Assembly: GCF_024802625.1 (NCBI RefSeq) | Contig: NZ_CP103371.1 | Coordinates: forward strand, 2,170,001-2,234,000 | Source of the DNA: Massilia sp. H6 | GTDB taxonomy: Bacteria > Pseudomonadota > Gammaproteobacteria > Burkholderiales > Burkholderiaceae_D | DNA length: 64,000 nucleotides | Direction: 5' to 3' | Part shown: in pieces, positions 17,865 through 26,969 of the stretch | Layout of the letters: every line of letters begins with the position of its first letter | Position numbering within the stretch: position 1 is the stretch's first letter | The notes under the pieces: model-generated | Database searches by the model: none | The model's input: the letters and a program-made list of their open reading frames with translations, nothing else | Told to the model about the DNA's origin: nothing | Position numbers and translations under genes: made by a program

Positions 17865-19706
17865 ATGACCCAAGACGCAAGGCCGGCGAGCGCTGTCGCC
17901 ATTCGCAGCGGCGCGCTGGCGCTGGCGCTGGCCACGATGGCGGCAGGCAGCGCCAGCGCGGCCGAGGTCCAGGTCAGCGGCCGCCTGGTGGCGGGCAATA
18001 TCTATCGCGTTCAAGATCGCGACCCGCATTTGCTCACCGGCGTGAACGCCGCCGCCATCGGGCTGCCAGGCTTTGGCAGCGGCGCCAACGCCGACGACGG
18101 CAATACCAACTACGCCAAGGGCGACGCGGTCTCGCGCGTGGTCAAGGCGGTCGTCGAGGTCGCGGCGCAAGACGGCAACTGGTCCGGCCTGATCCGCGTC
18201 AAGGCCTGGCACGATGCCGGCCTGGCGCATGACGGTCGGCCCTGGGGCAATGTGCCTAACCGGTATGCTGCCGGCGAGCCCTTGTCCGACCATGGCGCGC
18301 CGCGCCTGACGCGTTTTTCCGGTATCGCACTGCTCGATGCCTGGGTCGAACGCCGCTTCACGCCGGGCGCGACGGCGGCGCTGCTACGCATCGGCCAGCA
18401 AAGCGTTGGCTGGGGCAGCCGCTCGCTCACGCCTGGCGGCCTTGAGTCGCTCGATCCGCGCGACCTGCCCGGGCTGCATCGGGCCGCGCCCAGCGCCGCC
18501 GAAACCGTGGTGCCGCGGCCAATGCTGTTCGGGCGCCTCGCGCCTGGCGCGGGCCTGAACATCGAAGCCTATTACCAGGGCGCCTTCCGGGCCTCGGCAC
18601 TCGACGCCTGCGGCACCATCTGGTCGATGGCCGATTACCTGGTCAATGGCTGCGGCAGCATCATGTCGGGCCAGCCTGTACTGAGCGATCGCGGGCGACT
18701 GGTCGCGGGTTCCTACAAGAAGCGGCTGCCCACGCCCAAGCCCGAGGCCAGCGAATTCGGCGCCGGGATCACCTGGCGTCCGGGCGGCGCCGCTAGCGGG
18801 CACAGCAGCTTCGGCAGCTTCGGCAGCTTCGGCAGCTCCGGCAGTGCGGACACCGAGTTCGGCCTGTATCACGCGCGCTATAACGGGCGCACACCGCAAC
18901 CCGGACTGCGCCGCAGCACGCGCCCGAATGGCCCGGCGCTGATTGCCGGCGACCCGGATGGGCGCAACCAGGCTTTCTATACCGAGTTTCCCGAGGGCCT
19001 GCGCATCAGCGCGGCAACGCTGTCGCACCGGCTTGGCTCAAGCATGCTGCATGCCGAACTGTCCTACCGCGCCGACGTGCCCTTCATGCTGGCGCCGGGC
19101 GACGTGATGCCGCCCTTTCTGAGCCCGGTCGCGCCTTCGCTGCTACGCGCGCGCGCCAATGCGGTCGCGCCAGGTGCACTGTTTCGCGGCTATGACCTGT
19201 ATGCGATGTGGCAGGCGCAGGTCGGGGTGAGCGGGGAGTGGACGGTGGCGGGCCTGCCGCTGGCGGCCAGCGCCGAAGTGGTAGGCAAGCGGGTACGCGG
19301 CTTGCCCGACCCGTCGGTGATGCGCTACGGGCGGGCCGACATCTTCGGCGCCGGCCCGGTATTTGGCAACTGCTCGGTCCACACTGGCAATGCGGCGCGC
19401 CAGTGCAGCCTGCGCGGCTATGCGACCCCGCATGCCTGGGGCTACCGCCTGCGGGTCGATGCGCGGCTGCCACTCCTGGCGCCGCATCTGACCAGCAACG
19501 CCAGCTTGCTGTTCGTGCACGACATGAAGGGCTGGTCCGGCGACCTGCTGCTCAATGAAGGCCGCAAGTGGCTGAGCATGGCAGTGCGCTTCGAATACCG
19601 CGAACGCTACCTGGCGGAGCTGGGCTACCAGCCCACCTGGGGTGGGCAATACAACCACGCGGCCGACCGCGATACGGCTTCGGTGGCGGTGGGGGTGCGC
19701 TTTTGA
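17865..19706 (+). CDS. DUF1302 family outer-membrane protein
   Basis: A 613-residue exported protein with a signal peptide (cleavage near ASA/AEV) and a long beta-rich body, consistent with a DUF1302 outer-membrane barrel: an early VSRVVKAVVEV segment, a GWGSRSLTPGG motif, alternating aromatic strands and a final beta strand ending in Phe (VAVGVRF). A Ser/Gly/Phe repeat (SFGSFGSFGSSGS, about 310-325) lies in a loop. DUF1302 genes usually sit beside DUF1329 genes in degradation clusters; here there is no such partner. AAGGGG lies 6-10 nt before the ATG. Function is probably hydrophobic-compound uptake or envelope related, by family context only. Confidence 0.85.
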   Translation: MTQDARPASAVAIRSGALALALATMAAGSASAAEVQVSGRLVAGNIYRVQDRDPHLLTGVNAAAIGLPGFGSGANADDGNTNYAKGDAVSRVVKAVVEVAAQDGNWSGLIRVKAWHDAGLAHDGRPWGNVPNRYAAGEPLSDHGAPRLTRFSGIALLDAWVERRFTPGATAALLRIGQQSVGWGSRSLTPGGLESLDPRDLPGLHRAAPSAAETVVPRPMLFGRLAPGAGLNIEAYYQGAFRASALDACGTIWSMADYLVNGCGSIMSGQPVLSDRGRLVAGSYKKRLPTPKPEASEFGAGITWRPGGAASGHSSFGSFGSFGSSGSADTEFGLYHARYNGRTPQPGLRRSTRPNGPALIAGDPDGRNQAFYTEFPEGLRISAATLSHRLGSSMLHAELSYRADVPFMLAPGDVMPPFLSPVAPSLLRARANAVAPGALFRGYDLYAMWQAQVGVSGEWTVAGLPLAASAEVVGKRVRGLPDPSVMRYGRADIFGAGPVFGNCSVHTGNAARQCSLRGYATPHAWGYRLRVDARLPLLAPHLTSNASLLFVHDMKGWSGDLLLNEGRKWLSMAVRFEYRERYLAELGYQPTWGGQYNHAADRDTASVAVGVRF

Positions 19707-19716
19707 AGCCTCGCCC

Positions 19717-20349
19717 TCACGCGCGGCGGCGCTGCGGCTCGGCCGGATCGCGCGGCGGGGCAAGCGTGATCGGCGCGGCCTGGTCCGGATAGCGCGCCTG
19801 GCGGCCCGCGTAGACGGCGGCGATGGTCGCCATGTCGGTCTGGCTGTCGCCGCTGAGCTCCAGCGTATCGACCACGCTGATCAATCTGGTGCCATAGTCA
19901 ATGTATACCAGCAGCAGCGGTACCCTGGCGGTGGTGGCAAGGTGGTAGAAGCCGCTTTTCCAGTGTGGACGATAGCTGCGCGTGCCTTCCGGGGTAATGC
20001 CGATCCAGCACCAGGGCGATGCCAGCATGGTGTCGGCCAGCTGGCGCGTCGCGCCCATCGACGCGCGCCGGTCGACCGCAATCCCGCCCCAGTAACGCAT
20101 CAGCGTGCCCATCGGACCACGGAACAGCGAGTCCTTGCCCAGCCAGCGAAACTTCAAGCCGATGGCCCACTTTCCAAGCAGGCCCAGCGGAAAGTCCCAG
20201 TTCGAGGTATGCGGGTAGACCACCGCGATGCCATGCGGCCCCGGCAGGGGTTTGAAACGCAGCTTCCAGCCTGCCAGATTGAGCAGGCGAAGGGCAGTGC
20301 GCTGGCCCCAGGAAGGAAGGTCTGCCGGGCGCAGCAGGTAATCGCTCAT
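19717..20349 (-). CDS. 1-acyl-sn-glycerol-3-phosphate acyltransferase-like protein
   Basis: A 210-residue PlsC-superfamily protein. Motif I is HTSNWD (the H-x4-D catalytic pair, about residue 47) and motif III is PEGTR (about 127). The family transfers acyl chains to lysophospholipids or related lipid acceptors on the inner membrane. The short form with little outside the catalytic core resembles the small acyltransferases of beta-proteobacteria rather than housekeeping PlsC. Start ATG 20349 has GGAG 6 nt upstream. It converges on the DUF1302 gene with a 10-nt gap and is divergent from arsC. Confidence 0.88.
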   Translation of the reverse strand: MSDYLLRPADLPSWGQRTALRLLNLAGWKLRFKPLPGPHGIAVVYPHTSNWDFPLGLLGKWAIGLKFRWLGKDSLFRGPMGTLMRYWGGIAVDRRASMGATRQLADTMLASPWCWIGITPEGTRSYRPHWKSGFYHLATTARVPLLLVYIDYGTRLISVVDTLELSGDSQTDMATIAAVYAGRQARYPDQAAPITLAPPRDPAEPQRRRA

Positions 20350-20539
20350 TGAATCTCCGTCGCTAAACAAAATGTTGTTTTTCCATCATCGATGTTTCGA
20401 CAGAAAAATACGCGACGAATTCTATAGGCAGGCAGGGAGGGGAACAAGCAAAAAAACTGGCAGCGCCCATGCGCTGTGGTTATCATGCCGCTCACCTGAG
20501 AGCAGCACGGCAAGCAGCCATTTACCTGTTGGAACCCCC

Positions 20540-20887
20540 ATGACGATCACGATCTACCATAACCCGCGCTGCGGCACCTCGCGCAACACCCTGGCCGCGA
20601 TCCGCGCCGCCGGCCACGAACCACAGGTGGTGGACTACCTGGCAAGCCCGTTGTCGCGCGAGCAGCTGCGCGTGCTCATCGCCAGCGCCGGTCTGGCGGT
20701 GCGCGACGCGGTCCGCAGCAAAGAGGCGGTGTTCGCGGAACTCGGCCTGGCCGCCCCGCAAACCAGCGACGAGGCACTGCTCGATGCGATGGCGGCGCAT
20801 CCGGTGCTGCTCAACCGGCCGTTCGTGGTGACGCCGAACGGCACCCGTCTGTGCCGGCCGTTCGAGCTGGTGCACGAGATACTCTGA
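20540..20887 (+). CDS. arsC: Arsenate reductase, glutaredoxin-dependent
   Basis: A 115-residue ArsC-fold reductase that reduces arsenate to arsenite with glutathione/glutaredoxin. The N-terminus IYHNPRCGTSRNTLA holds the catalytic Cys (about 11) and the anion-binding residues, and NRPFVVTPNGTRLCRP near residue 90 carries the conserved Arg. Full length for the plasmid R773-like class. It is alone: no arsB or arsenic-type arsR lies beside it, and related proteins of this fold (Spx/YffB) do other jobs, so arsenate specificity is probable rather than shown. Start ATG 20540 by alignment of the conserved N-terminus. Confidence 0.92.
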   Translation: MTITIYHNPRCGTSRNTLAAIRAAGHEPQVVDYLASPLSREQLRVLIASAGLAVRDAVRSKEAVFAELGLAAPQTSDEALLDAMAAHPVLLNRPFVVTPNGTRLCRPFELVHEIL

Positions 20888-20921
20888 GCGGCGACGCGCA
20901 CAGCCGGGTGTGGTTTGTCCG

Positions 20922-22148
20922 CTATTCGGGTGCGCTGGATGGGGGAATGGCAACGTCGGGCGGCGTGTAGGGCAGCGCGCCGACATCGGCCTGGCGTGCC
21001 GGCCCGGCCCCGGCCTTGACACCAGACCGGCCCGGCTCGCCCGCCGCGGCCGCGACGCCCTTGCCGATTGCCGGCGATCCCGGCTGCAGGCGAAAATCGG
21101 ATTCGGCGCCGCCTCGCTGGTAGTCGACGAACAGCGGCGCCGCACTGATGGTGCCGACAGGTTCGCGTCCCGCCGGCAGCTTCCAGTCGCCGCCGCTGTT
21201 CTGGTACACCAGGTTGTTGCGGTAGCTCAGGTTGTGCCCGGTCTCGCCGCGCTCCACGATGCCCTGGCCATTGTCGTAGACGATGTTGTTGACTGTATGG
21301 GTCTGGTCGTTCGGACCCTTGCCGTGATAGTAGTCGCCGCCGCCGACCACGATGCCGATGCCCGACCCGACCACGGTATTGCCACGGATGGTCACGTGGG
21401 TGGCGTCATGCCACAGGTGGATGCCCGAGCCCGAGGCCCGGTAGACGATGTTGTCGCGCACGCTCGCGGTGGTACTGATGTAGATGCCGTGCATGGTGCG
21501 GCAATCTGGTGGGCCGATGTCGTGCACCTGGTTACCCACCACCTCGGCATTGCTGCCCTTGTAGTAGCTGTCGATCCCGATCCCGGCCCCGCCCTTGCTC
21601 TCGCACGGTACGTCGTTGCCGATGTGGTGAACGTGGTTGTGGTGGATGCCGTTGTGCGAGCCGCCGTTGTAGATGCCGCTAAGCCATTTAATTCCGCTCT
21701 GGTACTGGGCGCCGTCGATCTCGAAGCCGATGATGTCGAGGTAGTTGGCGCGGTTGACCCAGGCTGCCGGCTGGCGCGAATCGAGCGGCGGCACCAGCCG
21801 CGCGCCCCAGCGCTCGGTGGATTCGAACACGATGCGGGCCTCGGCCGTGCCATGGGTGGCGGTGCGCACGCCCCCGAAATAGGTGCCCGGCGCGACATGC
21901 ACCGTGGTGCCGGGCGTGGCCGCCTGCGCGGCCCGCATCAGCGTGCGGAAGGGTTCGTCGCGGGTGCCGGGATTGCTGTCGGAGCCGGACGGCGCGACAT
22001 ACAGGTGCGTGCGCACCAGCTCGGGGATGACCAGGTCTTCCTGGCCGGCCTCGCGCAGGCGGCAGCCGCCAAGCAGGCCGGCCAGCACGGTTGCCAGTAA
22101 CAGCCAGGTGAGCGAGACGGCGACAAGTGTCGAATGGCGACGCAGCAT
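20922..22148 (-). CDS. Right-handed beta-helix repeat lipoprotein
   Basis: A 408-residue exported lipoprotein: a signal peptide ends in a lipobox LLGGC, Cys about residue 29. After HLYVAPSGSDSNPGT (a common start of DUF1565 and pectate-lyase-like helices) come successive parallel beta-helix coils with repeated N-x-V/I-H patterns (for example GIHHNHVHHIGND, VRDNIVYRASG, VTIRGNTVVGSG, and HTVNNIVYDNG). Such folds bind or cleave polysaccharides; the catalytic class cannot be told from sequence alone. The C-terminus is Pro/Ser-rich. Start ATG 22148 follows AGGG by 6 nt. No carbohydrate genes flank it. Confidence 0.87.
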   Translation of the reverse strand: MLRRHSTLVAVSLTWLLLATVLAGLLGGCRLREAGQEDLVIPELVRTHLYVAPSGSDSNPGTRDEPFRTLMRAAQAATPGTTVHVAPGTYFGGVRTATHGTAEARIVFESTERWGARLVPPLDSRQPAAWVNRANYLDIIGFEIDGAQYQSGIKWLSGIYNGGSHNGIHHNHVHHIGNDVPCESKGGAGIGIDSYYKGSNAEVVGNQVHDIGPPDCRTMHGIYISTTASVRDNIVYRASGSGIHLWHDATHVTIRGNTVVGSGIGIVVGGGDYYHGKGPNDQTHTVNNIVYDNGQGIVERGETGHNLSYRNNLVYQNSGGDWKLPAGREPVGTISAAPLFVDYQRGGAESDFRLQPGSPAIGKGVAAAAGEPGRSGVKAGAGPARQADVGALPYTPPDVAIPPSSAPE

Positions 22149-22312
22149 TGTTCCCTCATGGGAGCGTAGGTGACCAGGTCAGTTTGACCCGCCACAAGCG
22201 GCGACGAGGCCGGATGGCGCAAGGTATTCCTTGAGCGCGCTCAACACGCCGCAGTTTCACCTTGCTTGCCGCGAGCTGCTTGCTGTGCACACCTAGAACC
22301 CCAGGCGCGACA

Positions 22313-22699
22313 TTACTGCCCGGCAGGCGGCTCCCACAGTTCGACCTTGTTGTTTTCCGGATCGATCACCCAGCCGAATTTGCCGAATTCGGAGTCTTCG
22401 GTGGCGTCCAGTACCTGGCAGCCTTCGTCGCGCAGGACCTGGAGCAGCGCCGCCAGGTCGGCGACGCGGTAGTTGACCATGAACGAGGCGCTGCCCGGGG
22501 CGTAGTGCTGGTTGTCGCTGGCGCCGATCGACCAGACCGTGGTGCCGCCGGCCGGCTTGCCGGCGTCGTCGGCCCAGGCGAAGGCGGCGCCGCCCCAGTC
22601 CTGCACGTCGATGCCCAGGTGCCGCGCGTACCAGGCGCGCAGGGCCACCGGGTCTTTTGCGTGAAAGAAAATGCCGCCGATACCGGTAACCCGCTTCAT
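22313..22699 (-). CDS. VOC family (glyoxalase/bleomycin-resistance-like) protein
   Basis: A 128-residue single vicinal-oxygen-chelate domain made of two beta-alpha-beta-beta-beta modules, with GGIFFHAKDP at the start and FGWVIDPENNKVELWEPP at the end, the usual position of the metal-binding Glu. Members bind a divalent metal and act on varied small substrates or sequester antibiotics; the substrate is not predictable. Start ATG 22699 has GAGG about 9 nt upstream. It lies downstream of pepN on the same strand but is itself followed by a beta-helix lipoprotein, so operon membership is unclear. Confidence 0.88.
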   Translation of the reverse strand: MKRVTGIGGIFFHAKDPVALRAWYARHLGIDVQDWGGAAFAWADDAGKPAGGTTVWSIGASDNQHYAPGSASFMVNYRVADLAALLQVLRDEGCQVLDATEDSEFGKFGWVIDPENNKVELWEPPAGQ

Positions 22700-22753
22700 G
22701 TTTAAGATCCTCGCTCTAAAAAATTGCAAAACCTTGGCACACGCAAGTTGCTC

Positions 22754-25423
22754 TCAAGACGTCGGCGCCGTCAGCGCCTTCTTGATCGCCACGCAGCGCT
22801 GATCTTCCTGCAGCGTATCAAGCAAGGCGCGGCGGGTGCCGGCCGACAGGCCTTTCATGCTGTCGGCGGCACGCGCCAGGCGCTGCACGCTGGCCGCGGT
22901 GCAGCCGGCCGGGATCATGCTGCCGGCGTACGAACGCATGTAGACCGGACCGGCCGCCTTGTCGATCGCCGGCAGTTTCGCCAGGCGCGCCGCGGCGCTC
23001 TGCTCGGCCAGGGCGTTCTGCTCGGCCGGGTAGATGCTGCCCATCGCGGTGCGCACCCTGGAGAACGGCAGCTTGGTCTGCAGGTCCTGCACGGTGGCCA
23101 GCCATTCGGCCTTGAGCTTCGGATCGGGCCGCACCACGGTGGCGGCCAGCGCCGCCCGCTGGCCGGTGTCGGACTTGTCGCGTGCTTGTTCCGCCTCGAC
23201 CAGCGCGGCGGCGCCGGCCGTGTTGTAGCGGTTCAGGCGGGCGATGATGGCCCAGCGCTGGTCCTGGCCGATGTTCAGGCCTTCGGTGCCGCGTCCTTCG
23301 AGCATGCCGGCCAGGCGCGCCAGCGCGTCCGGGCTGCTGGCCAGGCTCAGGTAGGTGGCGAACCAGCGGCGCTGGAAGTTGTCGTTGCCCCGGTAGTCGA
23401 GCACGCCCTGCCACGCCATGTCTTCCAGCGCCTTGCCGGTCTGCCTGCTCCAGGCGTTATCGAGCGCCATCGCATCGAGATAGGTTTTTGCGGTCGTGAC
23501 CTTGCCCAGCACGTCGCCCAGCAGCGTGTAGTCTTTCTCTTGCGGGGCGTTGGCCAGTGCCACCTCGATGAAGTCGTTCAGCGGCAGCTTGGTGTCGCGC
23601 ACGCCGTCCCACAGGCTTTGCCACAGCATCGCGCGCAGCAGCGGGTCGTCGACGCCGGCCAGGCTGGTGCGGGCGGCGTCGAACGAGCGCTGGTCCAGCT
23701 GCACCTTCACGTAGCCCCAGTCCTGGTAGTTCGGATACACCAGGTCGGGACAGGCCGCGCCGATCATGCCGGGCACTTTGGTATTGGCGCCGGAATAGGT
23801 GACCGGGACGTTCCTGGCCAGCACCAGCTTGCCATTCTCCCGCGTGAAGGCCGCTACCTGCACGCGCTGTTCGCGCAGCGTCGGGAGATCCTTGCCCGGC
23901 GCGGTCTGCTGCAGCGAGAAGGCAGTGATCTTGCCGCCGTTTTTTTCGCCGTTATGTCCACCGCTGCAGGTGTAGTTGGCGGCGATGGTGTTCACGCCGG
24001 CCTGGTACAGCCAGTCCTGGGTCCACTTGCCCAGGTCGCGCCCGGCTGCTGCACCGAGGCTGCCGATGAAGTCTTCGAGCTTCGCGTTCTGCCACGAGTA
24101 TTTCACCAGGTAGTTATGCACGCCCTTGCGAAACACTTCTTCGCCCAGCATGTGGCGCAGCTGCTTGAGGGTCGAGGCGCCCTTGGAATACGTAATCGCG
24201 TCGATATTGTCAAAGGCATTGCTCGACGATGGCACCGGCACTTCGATCGGGTGGGTCGAGGCCTTTTGATCCTGGGCGTAGGCGGCCTGCTTGTCGTCCT
24301 GGAAGAACGACTGCCAGGCATCCTTGAATTCGGTCACTTCGGCGGTCGCCAGGGTGGCCATGAAGGCGGCGAAGCTTTCGTTGAGCCACAGGCCGTTCCA
24401 CCACTTCATGGTGACCAGGTCGCCGAACCACTGGTGCGCCATCTCGTGCATGATGACTTCGGCCAAACGCGATTTTTGCGAGGCGGTCATCTCGGACTTG
24501 TACAAAAATCCGCCTTCGGCAAACGTGATCGCCGCCGCGTTCTCCATCGCGCCGTACAGGAAGTCAGGCACCAGCAGCTGGTCGTATTTCTCGAACTGGT
24601 AGTCAATGCCGAAGTAGTCGTCGAAGAATACCAGGCCGTTCTTGGTGTAGCGGAACCAGTCGGCCGGGGTCACCTGCGCGGCAACCGACTGGCGCGCAAA
24701 CAGGCGCATCGGGTATTTGCCGCTGTTGTCTTGCCAGACCTGGTAGGGGCCGGCGTGCAGCGAGAAGTTGTAGGGGCTGAGCTTTTTCGTGGTGGGGAAG
24801 CTCCAGCGCTTGCCGTCCGCGGTGTCGACGATACCGCTCTCGCGGGTGGTGGTGACAACTTGCCAGTCGGCCGGCGCATTGACGGTGACGGTGTAGGTGG
24901 CCTTCAGGTCGGGCTGGTCGAATACCGCGAACATCTGGTGCGCGGCGGCCGGCTCGAAATGCGAGTAGGTGTAGACGCGGCCATCGACCGGGTCGACCAT
25001 GCGGTGCAGGCCTTCGCCATTGGTGCTGTGCAGGCGCTCGTAGCTGACGCTGACGGTATTGCGGCCCCGGACCAGGTCTTGCGGGGCCAGGCTCAAGAAC
25101 CACTGGTTATAGCGTGGCGCGACCTGCTTGCCGTTGACGATGAGCGACTTGATGCTGGCCTGGTTCAGGTCGAGCGTAACGGCCGAGTCGACATCCTTCA
25201 GGTCGAAGCTGACGGTGCTGGTGCCGGCAAAGATTTCCTTGCCGGCCAGGGTGAAATCGAGCACGTAGTCGACGTTGGCGATGCGCGCGGAGCGGGCCAT
25301 GGCGTCTTGCTGCGATAAATAGGCATTCTGGGCCCGCGCCGGTGCTGGCGCCGCGTGGGCAGTATTAGAGGCGAAAGCACATGCGATGGCGAGCGCCATG
25401 ATGCGTGGGACAAAAGTGGTCAA
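22754..25423 (-). CDS. pepN: M1 family aminopeptidase (PepN-like), exported
   Basis: An 889-residue zinc aminopeptidase that removes N-terminal residues from peptides. A signal peptide (about 1-24, ending AHA/A) suggests periplasmic location, unlike cytosolic PepN of E. coli. The exopeptidase motif GAMENAAAITF and zinc site HEMAHQWFGD with the third ligand in LNESFA (HExxH-18-E) are intact in the catalytic domain (about 230-460), followed by an Ig-like and a C-terminal helical ERAP1-type domain. The start is TTG 25423 with GGGAG 7 nt upstream; an ATG eight codons in gives a shorter alternative. Its promoter carries a palindrome (25493-25506). Confidence 0.94.
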   Translation of the reverse strand: MTTFVPRIMALAIACAFASNTAHAAPAPARAQNAYLSQQDAMARSARIANVDYVLDFTLAGKEIFAGTSTVSFDLKDVDSAVTLDLNQASIKSLIVNGKQVAPRYNQWFLSLAPQDLVRGRNTVSVSYERLHSTNGEGLHRMVDPVDGRVYTYSHFEPAAAHQMFAVFDQPDLKATYTVTVNAPADWQVVTTTRESGIVDTADGKRWSFPTTKKLSPYNFSLHAGPYQVWQDNSGKYPMRLFARQSVAAQVTPADWFRYTKNGLVFFDDYFGIDYQFEKYDQLLVPDFLYGAMENAAAITFAEGGFLYKSEMTASQKSRLAEVIMHEMAHQWFGDLVTMKWWNGLWLNESFAAFMATLATAEVTEFKDAWQSFFQDDKQAAYAQDQKASTHPIEVPVPSSSNAFDNIDAITYSKGASTLKQLRHMLGEEVFRKGVHNYLVKYSWQNAKLEDFIGSLGAAAGRDLGKWTQDWLYQAGVNTIAANYTCSGGHNGEKNGGKITAFSLQQTAPGKDLPTLREQRVQVAAFTRENGKLVLARNVPVTYSGANTKVPGMIGAACPDLVYPNYQDWGYVKVQLDQRSFDAARTSLAGVDDPLLRAMLWQSLWDGVRDTKLPLNDFIEVALANAPQEKDYTLLGDVLGKVTTAKTYLDAMALDNAWSRQTGKALEDMAWQGVLDYRGNDNFQRRWFATYLSLASSPDALARLAGMLEGRGTEGLNIGQDQRWAIIARLNRYNTAGAAALVEAEQARDKSDTGQRAALAATVVRPDPKLKAEWLATVQDLQTKLPFSRVRTAMGSIYPAEQNALAEQSAAARLAKLPAIDKAAGPVYMRSYAGSMIPAGCTAASVQRLARAADSMKGLSAGTRRALLDTLQEDQRCVAIKKALTAPTS

Positions 25424-25474
25424 CGAGGTCTCCCGGACAGCGCAGGCTAGGTGCGCAATAAAAATAATCGCGCA

Positions 25475-25506
25475 AGAATAGCATGGGAGACATGGTGTTT
25501 ACACCA
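25475..25506 (-). promoter_or_regulatory. Candidate pepN promoter with palindromic operator
   Basis: On the minus strand, an extended -10 TGC-TATTCT (25475-25480 for the hexamer) lies 17 bp from a weak -35 TGTAAA (25498-25503). The perfect palindrome TGGTGT-TT-ACACCA (25493-25506) overlaps this -35, so a bound regulator would likely block polymerase. The regulator is unknown. Confidence 0.5.
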
Positions 25507-25522
25507 AGTGCATATACGATAA

Positions 25523-25552
25523 GAGGAAAGGCTTGCTCGCAAGCCTTTCCTC
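25523..25552 (-). terminator. Hairpin, probable terminator of nemA
   Basis: A perfect 14-bp inverted repeat (gaggaaaggcttgc / gcaagcctttcctc, TC between) starts 22 nt after the nemA stop codon. The following tract is only TTAT, so termination may be weak or partly Rho-assisted. Confidence 0.6.
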
Positions 25553-25574
25553 CATTTAGCTGCCTAGCGCCCGA

Positions 25575-26630
25575 TCACGCCAGCGCCGGATAATCGACAT
25601 ATCCTTCCGGACCCGCGGCGTAGAACAGCTCCGGCTTGGGTGTATTGAGCGGCGCGTCTTGCGCGAAGCGCTGCGGCAGGTCTGGGTTGGCGATGAACGA
25701 CACGCCGAACGCCACCGCATCGGCCTGGCCCGACGCGATCAGGGCCGCGGCGCTTTCCTTGGTCAGCTTTTCGTTGGCGATGTAGACGCCTCCAAATTCC
25801 TTCTTCAGGTGTGCGCGCAGGCTGTCTTCGCCGATGGCTTCCCGGGCGCAGATAAAGGCGATGCCACGCTTGCCCAGTTCGCGCGCCACATAACCGAAGG
25901 TGTCTTGCGGGGTCGAGTCGCCCATGTCGTGCGCGTCGCGGCGCGGCGCCAGGTGCATGCCGACGCGATCGGCACCCCAGACCTCGATGCAGGCATCGGT
26001 CACTTCCAGCATCAGCCTGGCGCGGTTCTCGACCGAACCGCCATACTGGTCGGTGCGCTGGTTGGTGGAATCTTGCAGGAACTGGTCGAGCAGGTAGCCA
26101 TTGGCGCCGTGGACTTCGACGCCGTCGAAGCCGGCCTTTTTCGCGTTCTCGGCGCCCTTGCGGTAGGCCGCAACGATGCCCGGGATCTCGGACAGCTCGA
26201 GTGCACGCGGGGTAGTGAAGTCGCGCATCGGGCGCAGCAGGCTGACATGGCCTTGCGCCGCGATCGCCGATGGCGCCACCGGCAACTGGCCGTCAAGGAA
26301 ATCCGGGTCCGAGATCCGGCCGACATGCCACAGCTGCAGGACAATCAGGCCGCCCGCCTTGTGCACGGCGTCGGTGACGATCTTCCAGCCCTCGACCTGC
26401 TCGTCGGACCAGATGCCGGGGGTATCGGCATAGCCCACGCCCATCGGGGTCACGGCGGTCGCTTCCGACAGGATCAGGCCGGCGGAGGCGCGCTGCACGT
26501 AGTACTCGGCCATTAGCGCGTTCGGCACGCGGTCGCCGCCGACGGCGCGGGCGCGGGTCAGCGGCGCCATGATGATGCGGTTGGGTAGTTCGAGTGCGCC
26601 GACGCGCAGTGGATCAAACATGGTCGTCAT
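25575..26630 (-). CDS. nemA: Alkene reductase / old yellow enzyme (NemA-like)
   Basis: A 351-residue FMN-dependent flavoprotein of the old yellow enzyme family. It starts FDPLRVGALELPNRIIMAPLTR as in NemA and keeps the substrate/flavin residues in DGVEVHGANGYLLDQFLQ and the YGGSVENRARL strand. These enzymes reduce activated double bonds, N-ethylmaleimide and nitro or nitrate esters with NAD(P)H. Start ATG 26630 has AGGAG 9 nt upstream, and it follows the ArsR-type regulator by 11 nt, so the two are an operon. A reactive-electrophile response by analogy with nemRA is likely, but here the regulator is ArsR type instead of TetR type. Confidence 0.93.
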   Translation of the reverse strand: MTTMFDPLRVGALELPNRIIMAPLTRARAVGGDRVPNALMAEYYVQRASAGLILSEATAVTPMGVGYADTPGIWSDEQVEGWKIVTDAVHKAGGLIVLQLWHVGRISDPDFLDGQLPVAPSAIAAQGHVSLLRPMRDFTTPRALELSEIPGIVAAYRKGAENAKKAGFDGVEVHGANGYLLDQFLQDSTNQRTDQYGGSVENRARLMLEVTDACIEVWGADRVGMHLAPRRDAHDMGDSTPQDTFGYVARELGKRGIAFICAREAIGEDSLRAHLKKEFGGVYIANEKLTKESAAALIASGQADAVAFGVSFIANPDLPQRFAQDAPLNTPKPELFYAAGPEGYVDYPALA

Positions 26631-26641
26631 TAGAGATACTC

Positions 26642-26938
26642 CTAAAGTCCGTCGTTCAGTTGGTCGAGGAAGGTCTTGATCACTTCTTCATTGCGTTGGA
26701 AGAAAACGAACTGGCCGACGCGCCGCGTAGTCACCAGGCCGGCTCGCTGCAGCGTCGCCAGGTGGGCCGAGACGGTCGATTGCGACAGCCCTGTGCGCTG
26801 GTCGATCAGCTTGCAGCAGACGCCGAAATCGAGCGGGTACTCCTGCTCGGCGAAATGGCGGTGCGGATCCTTCAGCCACTGCAGGATCTGGCGCCGTACC
26901 GGGTTGGCCAGGGCCTTGTGGATCGCGTCGGTGTCCAT
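26642..26938 (-). CDS. ArsR-type winged-helix transcriptional regulator
   Basis: A 98-residue repressor: winged HTH with the recognition helix in LSQSTVSAHLATLQRAG (about 50-67) followed by the wing. Instead of the arsenic-type ELCVCDL site it has a Cys pair (DFGVCCKLI, about 38-47) that might be a thiol sensor. The first gene of an operon with nemA, AAGGAAG about 6 nt before the ATG. A perfect 10-bp-arm inverted repeat at 26970-26995, immediately upstream, is the obvious binding site, so autorepression and derepression by an electrophile or oxidant is the inferred logic. Confidence 0.9.
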   Translation of the reverse strand: MDTDAIHKALANPVRRQILQWLKDPHRHFAEQEYPLDFGVCCKLIDQRTGLSQSTVSAHLATLQRAGLVTTRRVGQFVFFQRNEEVIKTFLDQLNDGL

Positions 26939-26969
26939 GCATGCTTCCTTGTATCGGGTGGTTTCGATC

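Noticed and set aside
22724..25318. 864-residue open frame antisense to pepN
   Set aside because: Runs wholly opposite the intact M1 aminopeptidase gene. Long antisense frames are expected in GC-rich DNA and no recognisable motif is present.
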